A DNA stretch of 64,000 nucleotides, from contig CACIHQ010000002.1 of assembly GCA_902586495.1 (NCBI GenBank), positions 40,001 through 104,000 of the forward strand. The letters run 5' to 3'. The notes beneath the pieces are model-generated. The model saw only the letters and a list, made by a program, of their open reading frames with translations, was not told the DNA's origin and ran no database searches. Numbering within the stretch: position 1 is the first letter of the stretch; every line of letters starts with the position of its first letter. The stretch comes from an uncultured Pelagibacteraceae bacterium. Lineage in GTDB: Bacteria > Pseudomonadota > Alphaproteobacteria > Pelagibacterales > Pelagibacteraceae. The position numbers were made by a program, and so were the translations under genes. This document shows, in pieces, positions 37,863 to 45,717 of the stretch.

Positions 37863-38176
37863 ATATTTTTTTCCAAAAATTCTTTCATATCGCTTTCTGG
37901 AACCCCACCAACTTTTCTATCAACTTCTATACCTTTTTTATAAATTATAACAGTCGGGACACCTCTTATTCCAGCAGCACTTCCTGTATTTATGCCTCCA
38001 TCTTCAATATCAGCATAATAAAAACCAGCTTTATCTTTATACTCAACTGCTAACTTATCCATTATTGGTTTCAATGTCTTACAAGGACCACACCAAGCTG
38101 CTGAAAATTGAATTACAGACACATCCTCACTTTTAATTTTACTTTCAAAATCTTCATCTTTAAAATCTGTAAGCAT
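37859..38176 (-). CDS. trxA: thioredoxin
   Basis: This is a 105-residue thioredoxin with active site WCGPC (C29, C32) and the cis-proline in GVPTVI. It supplies reducing power to enzymes such as ribonucleotide reductase. In many alphaproteobacteria trxA follows folC on the same strand; here it is convergent with it. It also marks the left border of the accessory block at 38.2-45.0 kb. Confidence 0.95.
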   Translation of the reverse strand: MLTDFKDEDFESKIKSEDVSVIQFSAAWCGPCKTLKPIMDKLAVEYKDKAGFYYADIEDGGINTGSAAGIRGVPTVIIYKKGIEVDRKVGGVPESDMKEFLEKNI

Positions 38177-38210
38177 AATAGGGGTTTATTAATAATAATA
38201 ATAAAGTCAA

Positions 38211-39674
38211 CTATGTAAATTCATACTTTTTTTCAATTGACATAATAAATTCGTTAATTTCATCTAATTTTTTTAACTCAACTTCATCATCTCTGTTGTC
38301 TGCTTGATTTCTAAGTGTATCTATTTCTGTATATGCCATTCCTATTGTCTGCCATTTCTCTTTATTTTTGCTTAATATTCTTCTAGCTATTTCACTTTTA
38401 ATATTTTTATATAAATCTGGTGGTAAAATTTGTGGAGCTTCTTGATAAATAATTTTTTGTCCAAACCAACTACATCTTTTGTCTTCAAATTTATCCAACA
38501 TTCTTAATTTATCTTCCCATGATGAGCTATGCCATGTTTTAAATAAAGCTGTATCTTTATTTGGAATAAATTTCTCATACAAAGTATCTTCAGGTAATAA
38601 ATCTTCTTGAGTTTTAGTTTGTTCTTTTTCTTCCTCTATCTCTCTATAGATTGTCTGGATATTTTGACAAAACTTTTCACTTTCTCTTACCATTTTTGCT
38701 CTTTTTTGAATTACTTCTAGACCAAGTTTTGTGTAAGGATTTCCTTTGGGATATTTATATTTCAATGCACACTGTTTATCTAAAAATACAGGAGCTTTAT
38801 TGATTTTACATACTCGAATTATTTTTGGAGAAGTTTTACTTAAAACAGATCTTAATTCATTAATTTTCAGATTTAATAGAGGCTCAGGATCATTTCTTAA
38901 ATCATAGACAAACCTGTCGTTTGATTTTTTATGAAAAAGATGACAATTATGGTCTGGGTGCATGTTACCTACAAGATAAGGAAAATCTTTTCCTTGAATA
39001 ATTTCATTTATTGTAAATATTTCGTCTTTTTTCAGATGAGTTTCACAACCAGATTTCGTTGCTGTTATTAAAAATTTTTCCCAATTTTCATTATGTTTGC
39101 TTTTTATAATTCTAAGGATTTTACAACTTGTATATGCATCATGAAAACCGGTATGTTGTTGTGTGGTATCAAATCCTTGGGCTGTTGCAAGTGACTCTAA
39201 ACCAAATGAAGGGTTACCCTTTTCTGTTAATCCTGTTTTTAAAGTATCAGGTTTTAAGAGTTGGGCAGCTCTAGCTATGTGTATACCGTCATGTTCACTA
39301 TTGGGTGCAGAATGAGTAATGTAGGGATAACGATTTCCTTTAAAAAAATTGTGCTGAGTCATGAATCTATCAAAATTTGTATTATTCCAACCTATAAACA
39401 TGCATGGTCCAGCTTTTATAAAGAAATTTTCTAGCGCTCCTAAAAAATCATAATGAGAATAATTACCCTTTGTTAGTAGATCAATGCTTGTTGAGTTAAC
39501 AAGTAATGCTTTCGCACTTGGGACTTCTCCCTCTGGCATTCTACCTCTAATATTCAATTTCCCAATTTCTTTTAGATTTTTATCAACTACAACTGCCCCA
39601 ACTTCAATTATAGATCCCCAACTAGTGCTATTTGTCGTTTCATAATCGTATATTACTATTTTATCCATTGTCAT
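38211..39674 (-). CDS. sbcB: exodeoxyribonuclease I homologue (DEDDh)
   Basis: This is a predicted 3'-5' exonuclease for single-stranded DNA. The 487-residue length matches ExoI (475 in E. coli). Active-site residues are D10 and E12 (YDYET), D102 (NFDRF), and H174 with D179 (HTGFHDAY), so the DEDDh set is complete. The C-terminal half is the ExoI-specific region. A second Met at 39668 is an alternative start. It follows the RecB-motif nuclease by 12 nt on the same strand, so the two are probably co-expressed. Confidence 0.85.
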   Translation of the reverse strand: MTMDKIVIYDYETTNSTSWGSIIEVGAVVVDKNLKEIGKLNIRGRMPEGEVPSAKALLVNSTSIDLLTKGNYSHYDFLGALENFFIKAGPCMFIGWNNTNFDRFMTQHNFFKGNRYPYITHSAPNSEHDGIHIARAAQLLKPDTLKTGLTEKGNPSFGLESLATAQGFDTTQQHTGFHDAYTSCKILRIIKSKHNENWEKFLITATKSGCETHLKKDEIFTINEIIQGKDFPYLVGNMHPDHNCHLFHKKSNDRFVYDLRNDPEPLLNLKINELRSVLSKTSPKIIRVCKINKAPVFLDKQCALKYKYPKGNPYTKLGLEVIQKRAKMVRESEKFCQNIQTIYREIEEEKEQTKTQEDLLPEDTLYEKFIPNKDTALFKTWHSSSWEDKLRMLDKFEDKRCSWFGQKIIYQEAPQILPPDLYKNIKSEIARRILSKNKEKWQTIGMAYTEIDTLRNQADNRDDEVELKKLDEINEFIMSIEKKYEFT

Positions 39675-39686
39675 TTATATAAGTAC

Positions 39687-40373
39687 TTAATTTAAATTTG
39701 AAAGCTCATGAAATTTTTTTAATCTTCCTAAAAATAAATTTTGATATGTAATCAATTCAGGGCCTTTAATCTTAAATTCTTGAAATAAATTATCTACAGT
39801 GCAAACTAAAATCACACAAGCATCGATATGCGAGTTATACACAATATTATGTGCAAGAGAATAAGCTGCGGTCTGCAATAACCAAGAGTCTATATATTCA
39901 AATTTTTTAGGTTTATTACTTTGTTTAAAATCAATTATTGTCTCTTTACCTTCATAAACTCCCACACAATCTGCCGTACCAGCATATTTTTCTGGATAAT
40001 AAAGAGTACATTCAGTTCCCCAAATTTCTTCTAATCTGTTTGTTAATCCTTTATCAATTATCTCCTTAGCCATATTCTTGTATTGCTCATTATCCTCAAA
40101 AAAACTTAAATTTTCTCTGCCTAAAAGATAAGACTCCAGATAGTTGTGCATTTGAGAACCCCTGCTACTTGCTGCTTTTGTTATCGCTTCAGCTTCTTTT
40201 TGACCTGTTCTTTCACGCCAATTAGCAAGAGCTGCTTTATCTTCCTCTGATTTTGTTGCATCAAGTATTGAAGTAACACTAGGTAATTTTTTTTCTCCTA
40301 ACAAGTATCTTCTAATTCCATCTACAGTTGCTCTAGAAGATGTCGGATAATCGTATTTTTTATTCCATTTCAT
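39687..40373 (-). CDS. PD-(D/E)XK nuclease with RecB motifs
   Basis: This 228-residue single-domain nuclease shows H76 (GSQMHNYLE), D135 (GTAD), D148-x-K150 (IIDFKQ) and the QxxxY motif at Q167-Y171. These are in the order of RecB-type exonucleases. The small size and the early KLPSVTSILDAT segment resemble the MGME1-like group and nucleases of marine phages (recalled, not searched). It would act on DNA ends and is paired with the ExoI homologue. A phage origin or a role in defence is possible. Confidence 0.8.
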   Translation of the reverse strand: MKWNKKYDYPTSSRATVDGIRRYLLGEKKLPSVTSILDATKSEEDKAALANWRERTGQKEAEAITKAASSRGSQMHNYLESYLLGRENLSFFEDNEQYKNMAKEIIDKGLTNRLEEIWGTECTLYYPEKYAGTADCVGVYEGKETIIDFKQSNKPKKFEYIDSWLLQTAAYSLAHNIVYNSHIDACVILVCTVDNLFQEFKIKGPELITYQNLFLGRLKKFHELSNLN

Positions 40374-40425
40374 GATGAATCAGGAGGTATCTTGTACTAT
40401 TAAGTTTAATAATTATCTACAAATT

Positions 40426-41004
40426 ATGGCAAAAAACAAAAGTTCAATAAAAATCAACAATTATGATGATTTAGTTAAAGAATTAAAAAACTGGGATGTT
40501 TCCCCACAAGAAACGTGGGATCTTGTTTTCAACATGAAACTTGGGATAGATAAGCGAACTATATGGAAATTACAAAGATATTACCATTATGCGATTAAAA
40601 GATTATTTGTTTTTACAGATATAAGCAAACAAAATGATAATAACCCTAAAATAAAACAACTAAAGGGAGAACAACACTTTGCAGAAATAAAAAAATTAAT
40701 GCCAAAAAGAGTTGATACTATTAAAGAATTGGTTAGCTCAGATTTTTATCAACTTTTTTTTAAGTTTAATAATAAAAAAAGAAAATTTGACTCGAGATTA
40801 GAAGTAAAAAATCTTGAAAAACTATTAGCCGACAAACGAGAGGATAAATATTTTACCGCTCAATATATGGATCTTATAGCAGAGTCAGAAAGTCGATGGT
40901 CACAAAAGAAAGGTAAATCTATGCTAAATGAAGAGGGGAATTTGAAAGAGGAATTCTCTTTTGATAGGCCAGGTTTTAGAACTCTTCTTAGATATCTTCG
41001 TTGA
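40426..41004 (+). CDS. hypothetical protein
   Basis: I do not recognise this protein. From the Met at 40426 it has 192 residues; a longer frame from 40372 would overlap the start of the divergent nuclease gene. It is charged and helical, with no membrane segment. The N-terminus (YDDLVKELKNWDVSPQETWD) could be a small helical domain. The C-terminus is rich in lysine, arginine and aromatic residues (FDRPGFRTLLRYLR). It lies directly before the palindromic repeat cluster, divergent from the two nuclease genes. Confidence 0.6.
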   Translation: MAKNKSSIKINNYDDLVKELKNWDVSPQETWDLVFNMKLGIDKRTIWKLQRYYHYAIKRLFVFTDISKQNDNNPKIKQLKGEQHFAEIKKLMPKRVDTIKELVSSDFYQLFFKFNNKKRKFDSRLEVKNLEKLLADKREDKYFTAQYMDLIAESESRWSQKKGKSMLNEEGNLKEEFSFDRPGFRTLLRYLR

Positions 41005-41010
41005 AGTCTC

Positions 41011-41051
41011 AACGAATTAATTATTAATTCGTTATGATTAAAACGAATTAA
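41011..41051. repeat. palindromic repeat cluster, possible operator
   Basis: AACGAATTAA occurs three times. Two copies are inverted around a TTA centre (41011-41033, a perfect 23-base palindrome) and one is in direct orientation at 42042 minus 1000, that is 41042-41051. It lies about 45 bp before the first of the tandem small genes. The layout resembles a repressor or initiator binding site with an extra half-site. A terminator is unlikely because the arms are AT-rich and no T-tract follows. Confidence 0.6.
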
Positions 41052-41096
41052 TTTGAACTAGAAAAAAAAATAACAATGTTTATTTCTTAATCAAGC

Positions 41097-41363
41097 ATGA
41101 AGGAAATAAAACTTTTACCTTTCTATAGAAAAGAGGATAAAAAATCCTATTTTTCTGAATATTTCCTATCATCAATCAATTTTAATGGCATGACTGAGAA
41201 GCTAATTAAGGAACGCCCTGGCATGCCATTAAGAGTTGCTAAAGCTGTAACTCTAGCAACTGTATGTGCATTACATGCTGATCTTGTTATCGAAGAGTGT
41301 AAAAAAGAGGATCGATTCGAAGATATTATAGATGAGGATGTTTCGTATGAAGAAAATCAATAA
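41097..41363 (+). CDS. small hypothetical protein, tandem paralogue A
   Basis: This 88-residue protein is of unknown function. A central helix-rich segment RVAKAVTLATV (46-56) and the following acidic tail are clearly related to the next gene. There is no signal peptide or membrane segment. The pattern of alanine-rich helix plus acidic end could mediate protein contacts. It is first of a compact set (gaps of 3 nt) ending with rmuC. Confidence 0.65.
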   Translation: MKEIKLLPFYRKEDKKSYFSEYFLSSINFNGMTEKLIKERPGMPLRVAKAVTLATVCALHADLVIEECKKEDRFEDIIDEDVSYEENQ

Positions 41364-41366
41364 ATT

Positions 41367-41642
41367 GTGACAAAAATAGTTAAATTCCCAAAAGATAAAA
41401 TTGAGTACTCAGATAGGTTCTTTAGGAAAGTTGATCCAAAGGCAGTTACTCATTGTATCAGGATGTCTAATCCTAAATTATCAGCTAAAGTTGCTCATGC
41501 TATTGCTTTAGCGTTAGTTTACACAACCTATGTAGAACTAGTTTTAGATGAGGAAAAAATTCCTCAAGATATAGTTGATAAAGTAAGAAATAACGATTTT
41601 CAGTCGTTTATTGATAATAGTCATGATAAAATGTTAAATTAA
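41367..41642 (+). CDS. small hypothetical protein, tandem paralogue B
   Basis: This 91-residue protein starts with GTG. Its segment KVAHAIALALV (41-51) aligns with RVAKAVTLATV of the preceding protein, and both continue with a valine/leucine-rich then acidic stretch. They look like an old tandem duplication. The gene begins 3 nt after its paralogue and ends 3 nt before rmuC, so the three are probably one operon. Function is unknown. Confidence 0.65.
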   Translation: MTKIVKFPKDKIEYSDRFFRKVDPKAVTHCIRMSNPKLSAKVAHAIALALVYTTYVELVLDEEKIPQDIVDKVRNNDFQSFIDNSHDKMLN

Positions 41643-41645
41643 ATT

Positions 41646-42815
41646 ATGGAAGCAATTTTAGGAGTAATAGTAGGTTTTGTAGCATTTGGCATTGTTTGGT
41701 TTTTTCTATTGAAACCAAAAAAAGATGAAGTGCCAACGGATGAATTAAAAATTAAGGAAGAGGAACTTAAAAAATCTCAAATTGATTTAGCTAGAAGAGA
41801 AGAAGAAATAAAAGCTGCTGTAGAAGCTAAACAAAACTTAACTAATCAACTTGAGGAAAAAAAGAGTGAAGTAAAAGATCTTTATGAAAAGGTTGATGAA
41901 ATTACCAAAGGAGTAACTGAATATAAGTCCATATCAGAAAAAGCAATTAATAAACATGATGAAGCGATAGCGCGTCATACGAATTGGTGGGAAAAACTAA
42001 CAACTAACATCACTTATCAAGGAAAATTTAATCAAGAAATTTTGGAAAATCTTTTAACAAGTGCAAATCTCGTTAAAGATAGAGATTTTTTCCCTCAAAA
42101 AAAACAAACAACTTATGACATTGATGACAATAAAGATAAGGATGTGATTCCAGATATGCTTTTAAAATTTCCAGAAAGAAATTACATAGTAGATGCCAAA
42201 GTGTCTTTAACCCATTGGACAAAATATATTAATGAAAAAGATGAGAATAAAAAAAAGCAGTATCTAAAAGATCATCTAGCCTCAGTCAGAAATCACTTAT
42301 TTGGACCAAAAGGTTTGGTTAAGAAAAATTATAATAAACTATATGGAATAAAATCTTTACAATCTGTTATTGTTTTTTTTCCAGCAACAAACTTATATTC
42401 CATAACACTTGATGCAGACAAAACACTTCAAACTGAAGCTTTAAAAGCAAACTTTATTTTGTCATCCCCTACTGATCTACTCAACATGATTAAAGTTTTT
42501 GAACAGATTAAAAGTGAGAAGAAACAAATTGAAAATATTAGTAAGATTATAACGTCAGCCAGTAAAATCTTTGATAAATATTCTGACGTTAAAACTGCTA
42601 TCAAGGGAGCACTACAATCATATAAAACTCATGCAAACCAACTACAAAATATTGTTACAAAATCTTGGGGGTCTCAAGGACTAGAAAAACAAATTAAAAA
42701 ACTTGAGGACGAGCATGGAGTGATGCCTGGTAAACAGATACCGGAAATTCCACCAGAGCAATCAAATATAGCTGATGTAGCAGACCCTGAGGAAGAAAAG
42801 GACAAGTTAAATTAA
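41646..42815 (+). CDS. rmuC: RmuC family DNA recombination protein
   Basis: RmuC proteins restrain DNA rearrangements and are predicted nucleases. This 389-residue protein has an N-terminal membrane segment (about 4-22), a long coiled coil (about 35-110), and the RmuC domain (about 125-335). The latter has VIPDMLLKFPERNYIVDAKVS, whose Asp and DAK fit a PD-(D/E)XK core. The length is slightly short of E. coli RmuC (475). It ends the small operon of the accessory block, 28 nt before the restriction gene. Confidence 0.88.
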   Translation: MEAILGVIVGFVAFGIVWFFLLKPKKDEVPTDELKIKEEELKKSQIDLARREEEIKAAVEAKQNLTNQLEEKKSEVKDLYEKVDEITKGVTEYKSISEKAINKHDEAIARHTNWWEKLTTNITYQGKFNQEILENLLTSANLVKDRDFFPQKKQTTYDIDDNKDKDVIPDMLLKFPERNYIVDAKVSLTHWTKYINEKDENKKKQYLKDHLASVRNHLFGPKGLVKKNYNKLYGIKSLQSVIVFFPATNLYSITLDADKTLQTEALKANFILSSPTDLLNMIKVFEQIKSEKKQIENISKIITSASKIFDKYSDVKTAIKGALQSYKTHANQLQNIVTKSWGSQGLEKQIKKLEDEHGVMPGKQIPEIPPEQSNIADVADPEEEKDKLN

Positions 42816-42843
42816 TTAGATATTTCCTTATCAACAACCACTA

Positions 42844-43410
42844 ATGAAAATAATAAATCATACAATTAAAAGAAATAATAGAGATATAATTCTTGAATTA
42901 ATGACTTTTGAAAAAAAGGATTTAAAGACTTTCAAATCAACCTTTCAGAAATACAAAAGCCTAAATAAAATATTGATAGAAAAACTTAAGGGGACGAGAA
43001 TAATGAACTTTCCTGATGCTCTTTCAGAGTCAGTTTTTTGTTATGCTATGAATTGTGGGAAATTACTTGGTGCAAAAAATTCATCGGGCTATAGCACATC
43101 TTTTGATGCGTATGATCATAAGAGAGAAAAAAGGATACAAATAAAATGCTCTGCCTCATCTGGACCGACTAGTTTTGGACCTAGGTCTGAATACGATGAA
43201 ATTTATTTTGTAGATTTTAAAAGTGAAGGCAAGATTGATGGCGCTTATAAGATATATAAACTTGAAAATGATGACATTGACAGTGTTAAGGTAAATAAAA
43301 ATCAAAGCTTAGTAGATCAACAAAAACTTGATAGACGACCAAGATTTGAAATTAGAAGCGCATTAGTATTAAAAAAGGAACTTAAACCAATATTTGTTGG
43401 AAAACTATAA
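42844..43410 (+). CDS. type II restriction endonuclease, Bsp6I-like
   Basis: This is a 188-residue probable restriction enzyme. The catalytic pattern is D88 with Q99-x-K101 (SFDAY then RIQIKCS), a PD-(D/E)XK variant. FPDALSESVFCYAMNCGK and GPTSFGPRSEYDEIYFVD recall the Bsp6I family (GC^NGC), from memory only. The gene is convergent with a C5-cytosine methyltransferase 8 bp away, which is strong contextual support for a restriction-modification pair. The recognition sequence is a prediction. Confidence 0.7.
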   Translation: MKIINHTIKRNNRDIILELMTFEKKDLKTFKSTFQKYKSLNKILIEKLKGTRIMNFPDALSESVFCYAMNCGKLLGAKNSSGYSTSFDAYDHKREKRIQIKCSASSGPTSFGPRSEYDEIYFVDFKSEGKIDGAYKIYKLENDDIDSVKVNKNQSLVDQQKLDRRPRFEIRSALVLKKELKPIFVGKL

Positions 43411-43418
43411 ATAAAAAA

Positions 43419-44399
43419 TTAAACTATAGATTTTAAAATTATCTTCGCAATTTTATTTACTAGGTCAACTGTGACGGCATTTCCAGCTTGTTTATATCTT
43501 TGACTTTGACCTACATCATCAGGGAACTTATATGATTTTGGAAAACCCTGAAAGTTTAGACATTCTCTTGGAGTTAATTTTCTAATACCAACATCATCTA
43601 AAATTAAAGGAACGTTATGACCTCCTGTTCCCATATTGGCTGTTAAAGTTGGGCATTCATTACTTTTATTTTTTCTGACATACACCCTTCTCCATTGATA
43701 AACTGTATCTTTTGACGTAATACTTTTTTTAAGATCTTTGTACATGTAAGCATCTTGCTTGTAATAAAATCTTTCATGCACATCCCCCTTTTCTAGAAAT
43801 TCTCTAAAATTCTTTTTTTTCTTACTCTTTGAAAGAGGTAGTTGTTCACTAAATTTTTTACTACAGGATGGTTTACTACTAAACTCCCAATCAGCCTCAT
43901 CTTTAAAGCATATAATAAATGTTCTTTCCCTGTTTTGAGGAATATCAGTGTGAACTGATGTATTGAATATATTCCAAAATACTGAATAACCCAATTCTCT
44001 TAAAGAATTAACAATTACTTTTGCTGTTTTACCTTTATCGTGACCTGTTAAATTTTTTACATTTTCTAACATTAATACTTTTGGTTTTGTTTTAAGATTC
44101 TCAATTGCTCGGCAAATTTGAAAAAAAAGATTACCTCTTTCATCCTTAAATCCTTTTCTATATCCAGCAACTGAAAATGCTTGGCAGGGAAATCCACCTA
44201 CCAAAACATCAACAGGTTTAATCTTTTTAAAATTAATATCTGTGATACTTTCACTATAAAGTTTGTGATTTAAATTATTTCTAAAAGTCTTATTACAATT
44301 TTCATCAAATTCATTAGACCATAGAATCTTAAATCCAGCCTTTTCGAAGCCTAGCTCGATACCACCTATACCTGAAAATAAACCACCAACTGTTACCAT
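43419..44399 (-). CDS. DNA (cytosine-5) methyltransferase
   Basis: This is the modification half of the predicted R-M system, 326 residues. Motif I is FSGIGGIELGFE (8-19), the catalytic PCQ is at 71-73 (Cys72), and motif VI is ENVKNL. The target-recognition part is short, with CPTLTANMGTGGHNVPLI. Motifs IX-X follow (RKLTPRECLNFQGFP; QAGNAVTVDLV). The compact size and the MGTGGHN stretch resemble methylases for GCNGC. It diverges from the EVE gene over 47 bp and converges on the restriction gene. Confidence 0.93.
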   Translation of the reverse strand: MVTVGGLFSGIGGIELGFEKAGFKILWSNEFDENCNKTFRNNLNHKLYSESITDINFKKIKPVDVLVGGFPCQAFSVAGYRKGFKDERGNLFFQICRAIENLKTKPKVLMLENVKNLTGHDKGKTAKVIVNSLRELGYSVFWNIFNTSVHTDIPQNRERTFIICFKDEADWEFSSKPSCSKKFSEQLPLSKSKKKKNFREFLEKGDVHERFYYKQDAYMYKDLKKSITSKDTVYQWRRVYVRKNKSNECPTLTANMGTGGHNVPLILDDVGIRKLTPRECLNFQGFPKSYKFPDDVGQSQRYKQAGNAVTVDLVNKIAKIILKSIV

Positions 44400-44446
44400 T
44401 TTTACTATTTATAAATTAATTATTTGAATGTATATAATTTATTATC

Positions 44447-44899
44447 ATGAGAGATTACATTGATACAGACTATTTAATATTAGTTTCTTCAGATGGAAAG
44501 AAAACTGGACTTGAAATTTTTAATGACCGTATAGAAAAAAATAAATGGCCTATTTACGATAAAACACCACAATTATTAAATGTAAAAGTTGGTAAAAATG
44601 TTATTTTTTATATTGCTGGATCTGGCGAAAAAAAACAAAATTTTATAGCAACTGCAAAGATAAAGAAAAAAACTTATGCACAGAAAAGTGTTAGAGACCC
44701 AAATCAAGAATTTAGAAAAGTTTTATTTTATATTGAATTTGAAAACTTAACATTTTTTAACAAATCAATTCACATTAGAGATCATATTGAAAACCTTGAC
44801 TTCATCAAGAATAAGGAAAAGTATGGTTTATATTTCCAAGGTGGAATTTGTAAAATTGATGAAAAAGCCCATAATTATATTGTTAGTTGCTCAAATTGA
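44447..44899 (+). CDS. EVE-domain protein
   Basis: This is a 150-residue single-domain protein of the PUA-like EVE superfamily. It has an initial NDRIEKNKWPIYDKTPQ segment and the core strand pattern KVGKNVIFYIAGSGEKKQNF then IATAKIKKK. EVE domains bind modified bases and are often found beside DNA modification and restriction enzymes. Here it is divergent from a C5 methyltransferase, which supports a role in reading 5-methylcytosine. That role is an inference. Confidence 0.75.
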   Translation: MRDYIDTDYLILVSSDGKKTGLEIFNDRIEKNKWPIYDKTPQLLNVKVGKNVIFYIAGSGEKKQNFIATAKIKKKTYAQKSVRDPNQEFRKVLFYIEFENLTFFNKSIHIRDHIENLDFIKNKEKYGLYFQGGICKIDEKAHNYIVSCSN

Positions 44900-44904
44900 T
44901 AACT

Positions 44905-45042
44905 ATGTCTATTGAGACAATTATTTTTTTTAAAGTTCTTTTGACCGTATCTCTTATAATTTTTTTATACTCAATTATTAGAAATTTAGACATCATAAAG
45001 ATTATTCTAATTTATTTTAAAGACAAATTACTTGGTAAGTAA
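44905..45042 (+). CDS. possible small membrane peptide
   Basis: This is a 45-codon open frame starting 5 nt after the EVE stop. The product starts MSIETIIFF and contains one hydrophobic helix (about residues 5-26) and a basic end (KDKLLGK). The 3' end overlaps hisG by 15 bp on the other strand. Its tight spacing to the EVE gene and single-helix layout favour a real gene, but in AT-rich DNA such frames arise by chance. Confidence 0.35.
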   Translation: MSIETIIFFKVLLTVSLIIFLYSIIRNLDIIKIILIYFKDKLLGK

Positions 45043-45717
45043 TCTTATTAAACTTTTTAATCCCTTTTTCTTCTTACTTTTCTTTGAGCTAAATATACAA
45101 GCTTGAGACTTTAATATTTCTCCATCATTTAAGATTCTAAGATTGTTTTGTTTAAGTGTAGCTCCTGAGCTTGTGATATCAGATATAAGTTGCGCAGTAT
45201 TCATTGCACACATCAATTCAGTACTGCCAAGTGACTTAACAATGGTAAAGTTGGTAACACCTCTTGAATAAAGAAACTTTCGGGTGAGATTTACGTACTT
45301 CGATCCAATTTTTAACAATGACTTATTACTTTTTTTGTAATCCTCTGCAACCTCATCAAGATCTAAAGTGGTAAATAAGTCGATAAATTCGTTTGGACAA
45401 GCAAGAACTAACGTTGCAAAACCAAAATTAAGCTTTTTTTCCAATTTTATATTTTTTTGAATATTGATCTCAGACTCTTTCAAGAGATCTAATCCACTAA
45501 TCCCAATATCTAAATTACCAATAGATAATTGATCTAAAATTTCTCTTGCATGCATAAATGAAACTGAAATATTAGGCCTTCCTTTGATTTTACCTATTAA
45601 TTCTCTTTTGCCTCTTTCAAAAAAAATTTTAAGCTTCTTTTTCTTTAATACTTTTTCTGAGTCCTCTTTAAGTCTTCCCTTAGATACAATTCCTATCTTA
45701 ATTTTTTCTTTATTCAT
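45028..45717 (-). CDS. hisG: ATP phosphoribosyltransferase, short form
   Basis: HisG joins ATP and PRPP, the first step of histidine synthesis. From the Met at 45717 the protein has 229 residues, the short form that lacks the C-terminal ACT-like domain and needs HisZ for regulation. An upstream Met at 45741 would lie inside hisZ. ISVSFMHAREI, GISGLDLL and the PRPP segment TRKFLYSRGV match. It overlaps hisZ by 8 bp, consistent with co-translation of the partners. Confidence 0.93.
   Translation of the reverse strand: MNKEKIKIGIVSKGRLKEDSEKVLKKKKLKIFFERGKRELIGKIKGRPNISVSFMHAREILDQLSIGNLDIGISGLDLLKESEINIQKNIKLEKKLNFGFATLVLACPNEFIDLFTTLDLDEVAEDYKKSNKSLLKIGSKYVNLTRKFLYSRGVTNFTIVKSLGSTELMCAMNTAQLISDITSSGATLKQNNLRILNDGEILKSQACIFSSKKSKKKKGLKSLIRLLTK

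Noticed and set aside
38211-39674. Loss of the last metal-binding aspartate in the ExoI homologue
   Set aside because: A first alignment using H178 suggested it, but H174 with D179 gives the normal H-x4-D spacing, so the site is intact.
40380-40425. Shine-Dalgarno-like AGGAGGT as the ribosome site of the 192-residue protein
   Set aside because: It is about 40 nt before the ATG at 40426, too far; the near TTG opens a frame that stops after three codons.
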